A stretch of DNA of 9,923 nt from QQUD01 sp039029915 (GTDB lineage Bacteria > Chloroflexota > Anaerolineae > Promineifilales > Promineifilaceae). Both the position numbers and the translations under genes were made by a program. The stretch lies in assembly GCA_039029915.1 (NCBI GenBank), contig JBCCFD010000298.1, forward strand, positions 1 through 9,923, written 5' to 3'. Position 1 is the first letter of the stretch. The number at the start of each line of letters is the position of its first letter. Of this stretch, positions 1-6,720 are shown piece by piece. The notes below the pieces were generated by a model. The model saw only the letters and a program-made list of their open reading frames with translations. It searched no databases and was not told where the DNA came from.

Positions 1-1287
1 CCGTCGTGCTATACAACGGCCGTAAACATCACTGAACTGCTCTTTTAATTGTGCCTGCAGTTGAGAATCAGCAATAACAATTGTGTCCTCCATGCGGGTA
101 GAGCCGTAAACCGTAGAAAACGGAATAACATCAACCTGCATTACCATGCCAGATCGCAACGCATAGGGGGAGTTGGGGAAAATGGGGGAGCTTAGCCACT
201 CATCATAATGAATCAGATGGCCTGGATTCAAAAAGATGCCAAATTTATCAAAAGGAAGATTGTCTTCGATGAGGTCTGAAATAGTCCCGCCGTTGGTGCC
301 CACCTGCATCAATTTGAACCATTCATTCATTACTTCAAAATAAACACCGGCAAAATTTTCTGCATAATCCTGGGCGGCGGCGGGTAAATCTTTTGCACCT
401 TCCGCAATCCACCCAGATCGACAGCAGTTGCTGCCCCAATAGCTAATATTCGTGGACAGTGGCACCCCACGTTGAATCGTTTGCCCAGAAGGGCTACACA
501 GCCCGTTTTGCCAATTGTTGCCTGTAGAAAAAGTGGGATGGCAACCAAGCGGCTCACCGTTGTAGTTGGCCAGTTGGGCTGCCTCAAAATCAATTATGCC
601 CTCACGAAGCCCGAAAAGTAGATTTTTCATACCTTCAGCAGCGAGAAAATTAGTATATTCAAAATAGGCAATTTCTTCGACGGTACAAGTGGCGCGCAAA
701 CCGTGGTCTGGATGCATCAAAATGTCACTAGCATTAGTCACCTGTTCCCAAGAGGAAAGCTCACGGCAGGCGTCCACAATGTAAGCCGGAATTTCGATTG
801 CAAATTGCGCGTTTGGCTGTTCATTCGGTTCCATATATTTCCAGCCGATACACCCCACCTGACTCTGTTTTTCAATCCCCTCAGACGCTAATATTTCTTT
901 GATTGTTCTGCTTTTGTCTCGAGGCTGATTAAGGAGCGAGAAGGGTTGATAAAGCTCGTTTCGCATTTTGTTTGCTGTGTGCAGTGGGGAGATGGGCAAA
1001 TATCCTGCACACTCATTCCCAACGACAAGTAGCGGTGTGTTTTCTTGGCTGATGATTAGCAATGCCTCCTCAAAGCGAGGATCAAAGTTGGTCAAATAGG
1101 CTAGATTGGCACTATGCTCCCGATCTGCATAAACAAGCAGGTGAGAGAGCCCTTTTTTATCCATCGCTTCTTGAACGTTATTGAGACGGGTTTCGAAGGT
1201 GGCTAAGCTAAATTTTGGAGGACGTTGTGAAGGGGCATATGTGGGCCATTCGATTTCAATTAGCTGGTGTTTTTTACGATTGCTCAT
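1..1287 (-). CDS. M24-family (creatinase/aminopeptidase P fold) hydrolase, 3' end beyond window
   Basis: An open frame of 429 codons runs from ATG at 1287 to the left edge without a stop, so the C-terminus is missing. Residues about 45-95 resemble the creatinase N-terminal domain (VYADREHSANLAYLT at 52-66); residues about 200-429 are the pita-bread M24 domain. Aligned by eye to E. coli aminopeptidase P, the two bridging metal aspartates are replaced by asparagine (N280 and N287, the latter in SNCCR), with about four residues missing between them. The histidine ligand is kept (GHLIH, H357), the first glutamate is Asp385 (MQVDVIP) and the second is kept (MEDT, E400). A normal dinuclear metal site is therefore unlikely; a creatinase-like metal-independent C-N hydrolase or a pseudo-peptidase are both possible. 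The start overlaps the upstream dehydrogenase stop as ATGA and has an AGGTGA ribosome site inside that gene, implying translational coupling. Family assignment is fairly safe; the substrate is unknown. Confidence 0.82.
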   Translation of the reverse strand, partial: MSNRKKHQLIEIEWPTYAPSQRPPKFSLATFETRLNNVQEAMDKKGLSHLLVYADREHSANLAYLTNFDPRFEEALLIISQENTPLLVVGNECAGYLPISPLHTANKMRNELYQPFSLLNQPRDKSRTIKEILASEGIEKQSQVGCIGWKYMEPNEQPNAQFAIEIPAYIVDACRELSSWEQVTNASDILMHPDHGLRATCTVEEIAYFEYTNFLAAEGMKNLLFGLREGIIDFEAAQLANYNGEPLGCHPTFSTGNNWQNGLCSPSGQTIQRGVPLSTNISYWGSNCCRSGWIAEGAKDLPAAAQDYAENFAGVYFEVMNEWFKLMQVGTNGGTISDLIEDNLPFDKFGIFLNPGHLIHYDEWLSSPIFPNSPYALRSGMVMQVDVIPFSTVYGSTRMEDTIVIADSQLQAQLKEQFSDVYGRCIARR

Positions 1288-2117
1288 TTGATTTCACCTA
1301 AATTTTTTAATAGTTCTTCGGGGGTAGTTAAACTGTCTGATTCATACTTAGCTTGGTTTTCAAGCTCTGCCACGACAAACTTATTGTTGACCGCTTGTAA
1401 AACCTTGCCAGTCCAGGGGCATTCTTTTGACCCTAGTAGCACAACGCCCGGGGCAACACTTTCGGCTGTGTTAACGTTTGGGGGCAATTTGGCGCGGTAG
1501 ATGCGGGTAACCGCAACTGGGGAGATCGCATTCACCTTGATGTTGTGGGCCATACCTTCCCCTGCAAGACCATTCATGAGTCCAAACTGAGCGGCTTTGC
1601 CGATGCCGTAAGCGGTCACATCTGAACCTTCCCATGCTTTGAGGCCATACCCTGAGGCGGTTAGCACAATACGGCCGTATTCTGCTTGCCGCATAATGGG
1701 CCACACCGCTCGACAGAGCCAAAACGGGGCATTGATATTGATGGCCGAGAGCCGCGCCCACTCTTCATCCGTTGTGGCTTCGATGCCGGTGTAGGTGACC
1801 AAGCCCGCATTGTGAATGAGTACATCGATACGGCCGTGTTGTGATAGCACATCATTGATTAAAGCCTGGCACTGAACGGCCGTGTTTAAATTCTGAAAGG
1901 CGGTGCTTGCTTTGCCACCGGCATTCTGAATTTCTTGGGCAACCGAATTAGCCGGACCTTCATCGAAGCCCGAGCCGTCCCGGGCAACCCCAGCGTCATG
2001 GACGACAACATGAGCTCCTCGACTGGCAAATTGTCGGGCGTATGAAGCGCCTAAGCCTCGTCCTGCACCAGTGATGACAACAACTTGTTCGTTAAAAGTA
2101 ATTGAGTCTTGTTTCAA
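1284..2117 (-). CDS. Short-chain dehydrogenase/reductase, MFE-2 (3R)-hydroxyacyl-CoA dehydrogenase-like
   Basis: A 277-residue classical SDR. The NAD(P)-binding motif TGAGRGLG is at 16-23, the structural HNAG at 102-105, and the likely catalytic tetrad is N127 (NINA), S155, Y170 and K174 (YGIGK). An Asp at 41 after the second beta strand (VVVHDAG) favours NAD(H), as in family members with an acidic residue there. The C-terminal part (KECPWTGKVLQ, then a TPEELL segment) resembles the dehydrogenase domain of bacterial and peroxisomal multifunctional enzyme 2, which oxidises (3R)-3-hydroxyacyl-CoA; that substrate is inferred from resemblance only. The start is TTG at 2117: no ATG lies nearby, and AGAGGA sits 8 nt upstream, overlapping the end of the GNAT gene, whose stop is only 4 nt away. 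The stop overlaps the next start (ATGA). This is the middle gene of a three-gene operon. SDR identity is secure; the exact reaction is not. Confidence 0.9.
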   Translation of the reverse strand: MKQDSITFNEQVVVITGAGRGLGASYARQFASRGAHVVVHDAGVARDGSGFDEGPANSVAQEIQNAGGKASTAFQNLNTAVQCQALINDVLSQHGRIDVLIHNAGLVTYTGIEATTDEEWARLSAININAPFWLCRAVWPIMRQAEYGRIVLTASGYGLKAWEGSDVTAYGIGKAAQFGLMNGLAGEGMAHNIKVNAISPVAVTRIYRAKLPPNVNTAESVAPGVVLLGSKECPWTGKVLQAVNNKFVVAELENQAKYESDSLTTPEELLKNLGEIK

Positions 2118-2121
2118 AGAA

Positions 2122-2589
2122 TTAGTCCTCTTTTTTATTGATAAATGTCAGATAGCGATCAGGGGTTGGATATTCAGAAAAGCCAAACTGTTCGTAAAGC
2201 CCTTGGGCGTCTTTGGTGTGTAAATGCCACCAGCCCACATCCTTTAGCTCTGGATGCATCAGAATCGATTCCATCAACCATTTGCCGAGTCCGTTGCCCT
2301 GATACGGTTCAAGCACAAACACGTCCGCAATATAGGCAAATTTGGCGTAGTCCGATGTGACACGGCCGTATCCCGCTTGAAGTAAACGGCCGTTGTCGTC
2401 AAAATAGATGCCAAAACTCATGGCGTAAGTCATAGCACGGTCAATAACTTCCCGCTTGATGCCAGTCGACCAATACGCCTCTTCAGATAAATATTTATAT
2501 ACAGTCTCAACATCTAGCTTTGCTTTATCAGTTGATAAAAGGTAATGACCTTTTCTGCGCTCAAAAATTGGAAAATGTTCATTAATCAT
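2122..2589 (-). CDS. GNAT-family N-acetyltransferase
   Basis: A 155-residue single-domain GNAT, normal length for the family, that transfers an acyl group from acetyl-CoA to an amine. Strand beta4 (DVFVLEPY, 89-96) leads into the acetyl-CoA pyrophosphate loop QGNGLG (97-102, consensus Q/RxxGxG/A), followed by helix 3. Motif B with LYEQFGF (131-137) provides Tyr132 in the position often used as general acid. The N-terminal half, with AYWSTG at 38-43 and GYGRVTSDY at 73-81, matches a widespread uncharacterised GNAT subfamily. It starts at ATG 2589 with GGAGGT 9 nt upstream and is the first gene of the minus-strand operon, 4 nt ahead of the dehydrogenase. The acceptor is unknown; it could be a free amino compound handled by the downstream enzymes. 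Confidence 0.9.
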   Translation of the reverse strand: MINEHFPIFERRKGHYLLSTDKAKLDVETVYKYLSEEAYWSTGIKREVIDRAMTYAMSFGIYFDDNGRLLQAGYGRVTSDYAKFAYIADVFVLEPYQGNGLGKWLMESILMHPELKDVGWWHLHTKDAQGLYEQFGFSEYPTPDRYLTFINKKED

Positions 2590-2736
2590 GCGTCGTTGAC
2601 CTCCAAGTTTTGTGACCGTTACCCGCTACCTGTAACTTGCCACTATTTTCTTTCGAGCCTCACATCATTTGGTGAAACCTATTTCTGCTGTAAAATTTTA
2701 CCATCTAAAATTTGCAGTCACGAGAAGGAGAAAACA
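2590..2736. promoter_or_regulatory. Divergent intergenic region with candidate trpB2 promoter
   Basis: This 147-nt gap separates the divergently transcribed GNAT operon and trpB2, so it must hold promoters for both. On the plus strand TTGGTG (2669-2674) and TAAAAT (2691-2696) are spaced 16 nt, a plausible but weak sigma70-type promoter about 40 nt ahead of the ATG. An AAGGAG ribosome site lies at 2725-2730, 6 nt before ATG 2737. I could not pick out a convincing promoter for the minus strand. Confidence 0.35.
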
Positions 2737-4131
2737 ATGTCTGACACACGCAAAATCACTTTGAATGAAAGTGAAATTCCCACCCACTGGTATAACATCG
2801 TCGCTGATATGCCAAATAAGCCTTTGCCACCGCTGAACCCCAGTACAAAGGAACCGATTGGCCCTGAAGCGTTAGCCCCTCTGTTCCCGATGGAACTGAT
2901 TATGCAAGAGGTTTCTCAAGATCAGATGGTGGAAATACCAGAAGAGGTGCGCGATATTTACGCGATGTGGCGGCCAACTCCTATGTACCGAGCCCGAAAT
3001 TTGGAAAAGATGCTCGATACGCCCGCAAAGATTTACTATAAATACGAGGGTGTTAGTCCCTCGGGATCCCATAAGCCAAATACGGCCGTTCCGCAAGCGT
3101 TTTATAATATGAAAGAAGGTGTCAAGCGGATCACAACCGAAACCGGAGCTGGGCAGTGGGGGAGTGCCCTGAGCTTTGCCTGCAGCATGTTTGATATTGC
3201 GTGTGAGGTGTACATGGTGCGCATCAGCTACGACCAAAAGCCGTATCGCAAAATGATGATGCAAACGTGGGGGGCTGAAGTTTTTCCCTCACCTTCTGAA
3301 AAAACCCAGGCGGGCACCCAAATTTTAGCCCAAGACCCTGATACGCCAGGTAGTTTAGGAATTGCTATTTCAGAAGCGGTTGAAATTGCGGCCACCAATG
3401 ATGATGCTAAATACTCGCTGGGTAGCGTTTTGAATCACGTTTTGATGCACCAAACCGTCATCGGACAAGAAGCGATTAAGCAGTTGGAAAAAGCGGGAGC
3501 AGATTTGCCTGACTACGTGTTTGCTCCGTTTGGTGGTGGGTCAAACTTTGCCGGAATTAGTTTCCCGTTCCTCAAACTTAACTTGACGGAAGGTAAAAAC
3601 ATTCGCTGCATCGCCAGTGAACCCACATCAGCACCTAAACTAACGCGTGGTGTGTTCCGCTACGACTTTGGTGATACGGTGGGGATGACCCCATTGATTC
3701 CAATGTACACCCTTGGGCATACCTTTGTGCCGGCAAAAATTCATGCGGGTGGTTTGCGCTATCACGGCGCAGGCGCCATTGTTAGTCAATTGTTAGCGGA
3801 TGATTTGATTGGGGCTGAAGCGATTGATCAAATTGAGTCGTTTGAAGCGGGTGTGAAGTTTGCCAAAGCGGAAGGCATTGTGCCTGCACCGGAAGCGAAT
3901 CACGCAGTCGCTTCTGTTATACGGGCTGCTGAACAGGCGAAGTTGGAAGGCACAGAGAAGACAATTTTGTTTAACATGTGCGGACACGGCAATTTTGATA
4001 TGCTAGCTTATCAGGATTACTTTGCTGGAAACTTGCAGCGCCACGAAATGACGCAAGAAGAGGTTGATTCGGCTGTGGGTAAAATTGATACCCCAACTGT
4101 TGATTCCGTGAAAGAGATGTTGATGGGATAG
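2737..4131 (+). CDS. trpB2: Tryptophan synthase beta chain, TrpB2 type (PLP enzyme)
   Basis: A 464-residue fold-type II PLP enzyme that joins indole and L-serine to give tryptophan. The PLP lysine is K113 in GSHKPNTA (110-117); the acid-bearing ETGAGQWG is at 135-142; the phosphate-binding GGGSN is at 266-270; EGIVPAPEANHA (379-390) and CGHGNFD (415-421) close the site. The N-terminal extension (about 80 residues before RPTPMYRA), the HAGGLRYHG segment (336-344) and the overall length identify TrpB2 rather than the shorter TrpB1. The residue facing the pyridine nitrogen appears to be Cys415, where Ser is usual in TrpB. The frame is open further upstream to 2545, but ATG 2737 is chosen because AAGGAG lies 6 nt before it and the upstream part is not protein-like. 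No trpA or other trp gene is adjacent, so it is an orphan; TrpB2 proteins typically bind TrpA poorly and may salvage indole or deaminate serine. Confidence 0.95.
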   Translation: MSDTRKITLNESEIPTHWYNIVADMPNKPLPPLNPSTKEPIGPEALAPLFPMELIMQEVSQDQMVEIPEEVRDIYAMWRPTPMYRARNLEKMLDTPAKIYYKYEGVSPSGSHKPNTAVPQAFYNMKEGVKRITTETGAGQWGSALSFACSMFDIACEVYMVRISYDQKPYRKMMMQTWGAEVFPSPSEKTQAGTQILAQDPDTPGSLGIAISEAVEIAATNDDAKYSLGSVLNHVLMHQTVIGQEAIKQLEKAGADLPDYVFAPFGGGSNFAGISFPFLKLNLTEGKNIRCIASEPTSAPKLTRGVFRYDFGDTVGMTPLIPMYTLGHTFVPAKIHAGGLRYHGAGAIVSQLLADDLIGAEAIDQIESFEAGVKFAKAEGIVPAPEANHAVASVIRAAEQAKLEGTEKTILFNMCGHGNFDMLAYQDYFAGNLQRHEMTQEEVDSAVGKIDTPTVDSVKEMLMG

Positions 4132-4134
4132 GTT

Positions 4135-4243
4135 GGTAATTGAGTAATTAGGTAATTGGTGATTAGAACTGTTTACTAGCTGTCTAATCACCAATTACCA
4201 TATCTAAATTACTGAATTACTGAATTACTGAATTACTAAATTA
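4135..4243. repeat. Head-to-head 8-bp AT-rich repeat arrays around a perfect 17-bp inverted repeat
   Basis: Just after the trpB2 stop, 8-bp units GGTAATTG, AGTAATTA, GGTAATTG and GTGATTAG run in register (4135-4166). GGTAATTGGTGATTAGA (4151-4167) pairs perfectly with TCTAATCACCAATTACC (4183-4199) across a 15-nt loop. A second array follows (4204-4243): CTAAATTA, three copies of CTGAATTA, CTAAATTA. The left units are approximate reverse complements of the right units, so the whole block is two opposed arrays. It lies between convergent genes and may act as a bidirectional transcription barrier, but neither side carries the T-run of a canonical terminator. It resembles the short tandem repeats described between genes in filamentous bacteria. 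Confidence 0.85.
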
Positions 4244-4251
4244 CTGGACCC

Positions 4252-4827
4252 TCACCTCTGTCCCAATGCTTCCTCAGTCACCAAGCTTAGCTGCGGCATT
4301 TCGCTGTGAGTTAAGGTGACACCCTGTAATACCCAACCCGACGCATACAAAAACATAATTTGCATCTGTACAATTGGCTCAAAATGGGTGATGAAGTAAT
4401 AAGGTTCGAGTAGTTCGAGCAAAGGCGGTACGACGCCTGCCATGAGCGGCAAATAGGCCCAGCCCATTGAATTCCTGCGGTGAAAATCGGCCGTGCCGTT
4501 GGCAAAAAGCCCCACTGTTAAGACAAGCCATCCCCCCATAAATATCCACCAGCCAACCTGAGGCTCGAACATGACCATGAGAGCCCAGCCCAGCCCCCAA
4601 AATGCGGTGCCTAGCTTAACTAAATTTCGTCCAAAGACCCGTTCAATCTTTAGCATTTTCCAAAGATAAATCACGCCGCCAGCAGTGAGGACGCCAAAGC
4701 CAAGCGTCAAGACTGTCTGCGAGGAGATGTTCTGGTAGAACATAAAAAGGGGCACAATAAAAATGCCAATAATTAAGCATTGGGCCAAGATAAATAGATA
4801 GACAAGCGGATTCGAACTGAATTTCAT
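4252..4827 (-). CDS. Six-helix integral membrane protein of unknown function
   Basis: A 191-residue protein with about six hydrophobic helices at roughly 10-31, 38-56, 69-87, 91-109, 122-140 and 152-170. The loop after the second helix is basic (KMLKIERVFGRNLVK, 57-71), which would place it in the cytoplasm, and the 16-residue tail after the last helix is polar. No catalytic, transporter or signalling motif is recognisable and I do not assign a function. The start at ATG 4827 is supported by GGGAG 8 nt upstream and by a sigma70-like promoter ending about 35 nt before it. The gene is transcribed alone and converges on trpB2. Aromatic and Gly-rich helices (GWWIFMGGW at 92-100) are the most distinctive features. 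Confidence 0.75.
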   Translation of the reverse strand: MKFSSNPLVYLFILAQCLIIGIFIVPLFMFYQNISSQTVLTLGFGVLTAGGVIYLWKMLKIERVFGRNLVKLGTAFWGLGWALMVMFEPQVGWWIFMGGWLVLTVGLFANGTADFHRRNSMGWAYLPLMAGVVPPLLELLEPYYFITHFEPIVQMQIMFLYASGWVLQGVTLTHSEMPQLSLVTEEALGQR

Positions 4828-4830
4828 GAG

Positions 4831-4900
4831 TTGGCTCCCAATAGATATCTGAATAGATCAAATTATCAAGCTTTTAAGGTGATGATTCAATGGCTCCCAT
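4831..4900. repeat. Two matching 11-bp dyads flanking the promoter (possible operators)
   Basis: TTGGCTCCCAA (4831-4841) and ATGGCTCCCAT (4890-4900) share the nine-base core TGGCTCCCA, and in each the outer bases change together so that the dyad is kept (TTGG/CCAA and ATGG/CCAT around CTC). One touches the -35 hexamer, the other overlaps the ribosome site of the membrane-protein gene; their starts are 59 bp apart. The arrangement is that of paired repressor sites, which is an inference. Confidence 0.35.
4862..4890 (-). promoter_or_regulatory. Sigma70-like promoter of the membrane-protein gene
   Basis: Read on the minus strand, TTGAAT (4890-4885) and GATAAT (4867-4862) are separated by exactly 17 nt, close to the TTGACA/TATAAT consensus with ideal spacing. 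Transcription would start near 4855, giving a leader of roughly 28 nt that contains the GGGAG ribosome site. This is the best-looking promoter in the window, but it is judged by eye only. Confidence 0.5.
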
Positions 4901-5331
4901 GTCTTATGGTACTTAGATTTCATTGTTGGTTAACGTCCGTTATTTTATAGTTTTGAGGCTGATCATAGCTCAGCTAATCGGAGCCTGTAATAAAAGGCTC
5001 CCTCATTTATGGTTAGTACAGTATTCTGAAAATTCACAACTTGTTATTATGCTAACAAATCGGAAAACTGTTAAGTATTGCGAATAATTAAACCTTATGG
5101 AGACTTTTGGGGCGCAATACGAGGAATTTAATACTTAGCCGAAGTGGGATTGAACTATTTACCAACCTTTTAGAGCAGCTCGGAGCAACCAACCCCTCTG
5201 TGCACGTTTCGATTTTTAGCACCCTCTCAATTTCTTCTAAACACGGTGCGATGCTTATTCAATGACAAAATCGAAAATAGACGCACGCCAAGCAGATGAT
5301 CTAAAAGTCAATGGGTGTGGAGCACACATTA
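4901..5331. other. Long gene-free stretch with several small inverted repeats
   Basis: No convincing coding sequence or RNA gene is seen on either strand. Visible structure: GGAGCCT (4980-4986) pairs with AGGCTCC (4995-5001) over an 8-nt loop but lacks a T-run; TTGTTA and TAACAA form a 6-bp dyad at 5041-5058; GTATTGCG (5075-5082) pairs with CGCAATAC (5113-5120), and the overlapping TAAGTATT pairs with AATACTTA at 5130-5137. The stretch must contain the promoter of the following TadG-like gene, but I see no hexamer pair good enough to name. It may hold a decayed gene or an unrecognised regulatory RNA. Confidence 0.4.
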
Positions 5332-6597
5332 ATGAATTTCAAAATCGTAAGAACTATAAAGAAAAGCGGGCAAGCGCTGGTTGAAACGGCCTTGTTTTTA
5401 CCAATATTCATGGTGATTATTGCGGGTGTTGTGGAGGTGAGTCAACTGACGATTACCCAAAACCGAATCGCTGACTCAGCCCGAGCCGCCGCCAGATTTG
5501 GTTCAAATGGGGGGGAAGATGACGGGATTGTCACCGTTGTGTTTAATTCAATTACCCAAACGATGCAGGTTTCACCCGAGCGGTGGGATGTGTGGGTGGT
5601 GCGGGGCAATATTAATTCTGCTGGAGATAACTTCGATTCATGGACAATGAACCATGCGTACGGATTCTCTAACACCGTTGAGGCTATTAATTTGAATGAA
5701 GGTCAGTTGCAGCAAGAAATTTTAGATGAGCTTCATTTTGATCACAATGGCAATGCGGTTGGCGATGATCGGTTAAGCAATCTAGAGATTATTGCGACAT
5801 ACATTATCCACGATGTGGAATCGCTGCTTGGATTAGATGGTTTCCCCATGTTAGAAGGCCTTCACTCGATAGAATCTTTAAACGTGATGCGTGTTGGGTC
5901 ATCCGTTGAGCAATCAGATGGCTGTTCAGGATTCCCTATCGCAGTTCATAATGGTGTACGCTCGGTTAACCCGCCGGGAGAAGGATCTACTCCTTATCCT
6001 GATTTTGTCGCTTTTGATTATCCTTCTAGTAATCATCCAACCTACAATAGCTTTATTTCTCATGTTGAAAATATACCACTTTCATCAGCTCAAGAGGGAT
6101 ATGTCTACCTGCTCAATGAAGGCTTTGGGGCTGGTGAGTTTGGCTGGATTAATTGGAATCAGGGGCGTCCACCAACACCTGATGTTTTGGCACAGGGGTT
6201 AACGTGGCCTGGCAATAGTTTAGATTATTCGGATCATGGTGATATTCAAACAAATCCTGCGGCAGATGCTTACCCGCACATTGTGCGAGGATATGTTGAA
6301 CCTGGGGATTCTACTGATATTTCGCTTCATGTTGGGGATTGGGTAGCCAGTAATCAAAGTGATGTGAACTCAGCAAACGTACAGGTGCAGCTTCAACAAT
6401 CTATTGACCTAGCTCGGACAATCCGACTTATCGTTTGGGATAATGTCGATGTTGGTTTTGGTTTTTATCAGGTTCAAGGTTTTGCTGTTTTTGAAATGCT
6501 TGGTTACCACATTAGCTCTGGGGCAGGTAATTCTTGGTTACTGCTGGAATTTGTGCGCTGGGATACATCCTGCGGGCAGGTGATTGACACACCATAG
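5332..6597 (+). CDS. TadE/TadG-like pilus-associated protein
   Basis: A 421-residue secreted, membrane-anchored protein. After a basic N-terminus (MNFKIVRTIKKSG) comes the TadE-like signature GQALVETALFLP (13-24) and one hydrophobic helix (about 18-41), then SARAAARFG (49-57). This is the form of the minor pseudopilins and anchored proteins of the Tad (tight adherence) system. The remaining roughly 360 residues should be extracellular. They hold only two cysteines, C198 (DGCSG) and C414 (DTSCGQ), which could form a disulfide, and a C-terminal part rich in beta strands (ARTIRLIVWD at 361-370; YQVQGFAVF at 379-387). ATG 5332 is preferred over ATG 5311 because GGAG lies 9 nt upstream of it and the basic region then begins at once; 5311 has no good ribosome site. 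No other tad genes are in view. The N-terminal assignment is strong; the role of the large domain is unknown. Confidence 0.85.
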   Translation: MNFKIVRTIKKSGQALVETALFLPIFMVIIAGVVEVSQLTITQNRIADSARAAARFGSNGGEDDGIVTVVFNSITQTMQVSPERWDVWVVRGNINSAGDNFDSWTMNHAYGFSNTVEAINLNEGQLQQEILDELHFDHNGNAVGDDRLSNLEIIATYIIHDVESLLGLDGFPMLEGLHSIESLNVMRVGSSVEQSDGCSGFPIAVHNGVRSVNPPGEGSTPYPDFVAFDYPSSNHPTYNSFISHVENIPLSSAQEGYVYLLNEGFGAGEFGWINWNQGRPPTPDVLAQGLTWPGNSLDYSDHGDIQTNPAADAYPHIVRGYVEPGDSTDISLHVGDWVASNQSDVNSANVQVQLQQSIDLARTIRLIVWDNVDVGFGFYQVQGFAVFEMLGYHISSGAGNSWLLLEFVRWDTSCGQVIDTP

Positions 6598-6612
6598 CGT
6601 TATAAAAATCGG

Positions 6613-6652
6613 TTCTTGTTCCAATCAAGCCAATTACTTGATGGAACAAGAA
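6613..6652 (+). terminator. Long hairpin downstream of the TadG-like gene
   Basis: TTCTTGTTCC plus ATCAAG (6613-6629, with one bulged A) pairs with CTTGAT plus GGAACAAGAA (6637-6652) over the 7-nt loop CCAATTA, giving a 16-bp stem that begins 15 nt after the stop codon. No T-run follows directly, although TTTTT appears about 8 nt later. It could be a mRNA-stabilising 3' hairpin or the first of two tandem terminators. Confidence 0.55.
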
Positions 6653-6686
6653 GCGTCGTCTTTTTGGGAAAGACTGGGGTCTGTTG

Positions 6687-6720
6687 AAAGGTCGTCAAAA
6701 GTGGCGACCTTTTTTTATTT
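6687..6720 (+). terminator. Intrinsic (rho-independent) terminator
   Basis: AAAGGTCG (6687-6694) pairs with CGACCTTT (6705-6712). A T-G and a C-G pair extend the stem inward to leave a 6-nt loop, and the right arm merges into seven T residues followed by ATTT. This is a textbook plus-strand terminator. It separates the TadG-like gene from the FG-GAP gene, so the two are probably not co-transcribed. Confidence 0.8.

Noticed and set aside
2545..2736. A 64-residue N-terminal extension of TrpB2 starting at 2545
   Set aside because: The start would lie inside the divergent GNAT gene, the extension is unlike any TrpB2 N-terminus, and a strong ribosome site precedes ATG 2737.
4135..4243. CRISPR array
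   Set aside because: The units are only 8 bp, directly adjacent without unique spacers, and no cas gene is present.
4960..5040. tRNA-like D-arm (TAGCTCAG...GGAGC) in the gene-free stretch
   Set aside because: The D-stem pairs, but there is no 5-bp anticodon stem with a 7-nt loop, no TTCRA T-loop at the right distance and no matching acceptor arm.
5138..5165. GGGATTGAAC on the plus strand, like a reversed tRNA T-loop
   Set aside because: The flanking five bases on either side do not pair and no acceptor or D-arm follows on the minus strand.
5891..6202. A 103-residue plus-strand open frame with a hydrophobic stretch
   Set aside because: It lies wholly inside the TadG-like gene in another frame and has no ribosome site; the hydrophobic run is a frame-shift artefact of the host codons.
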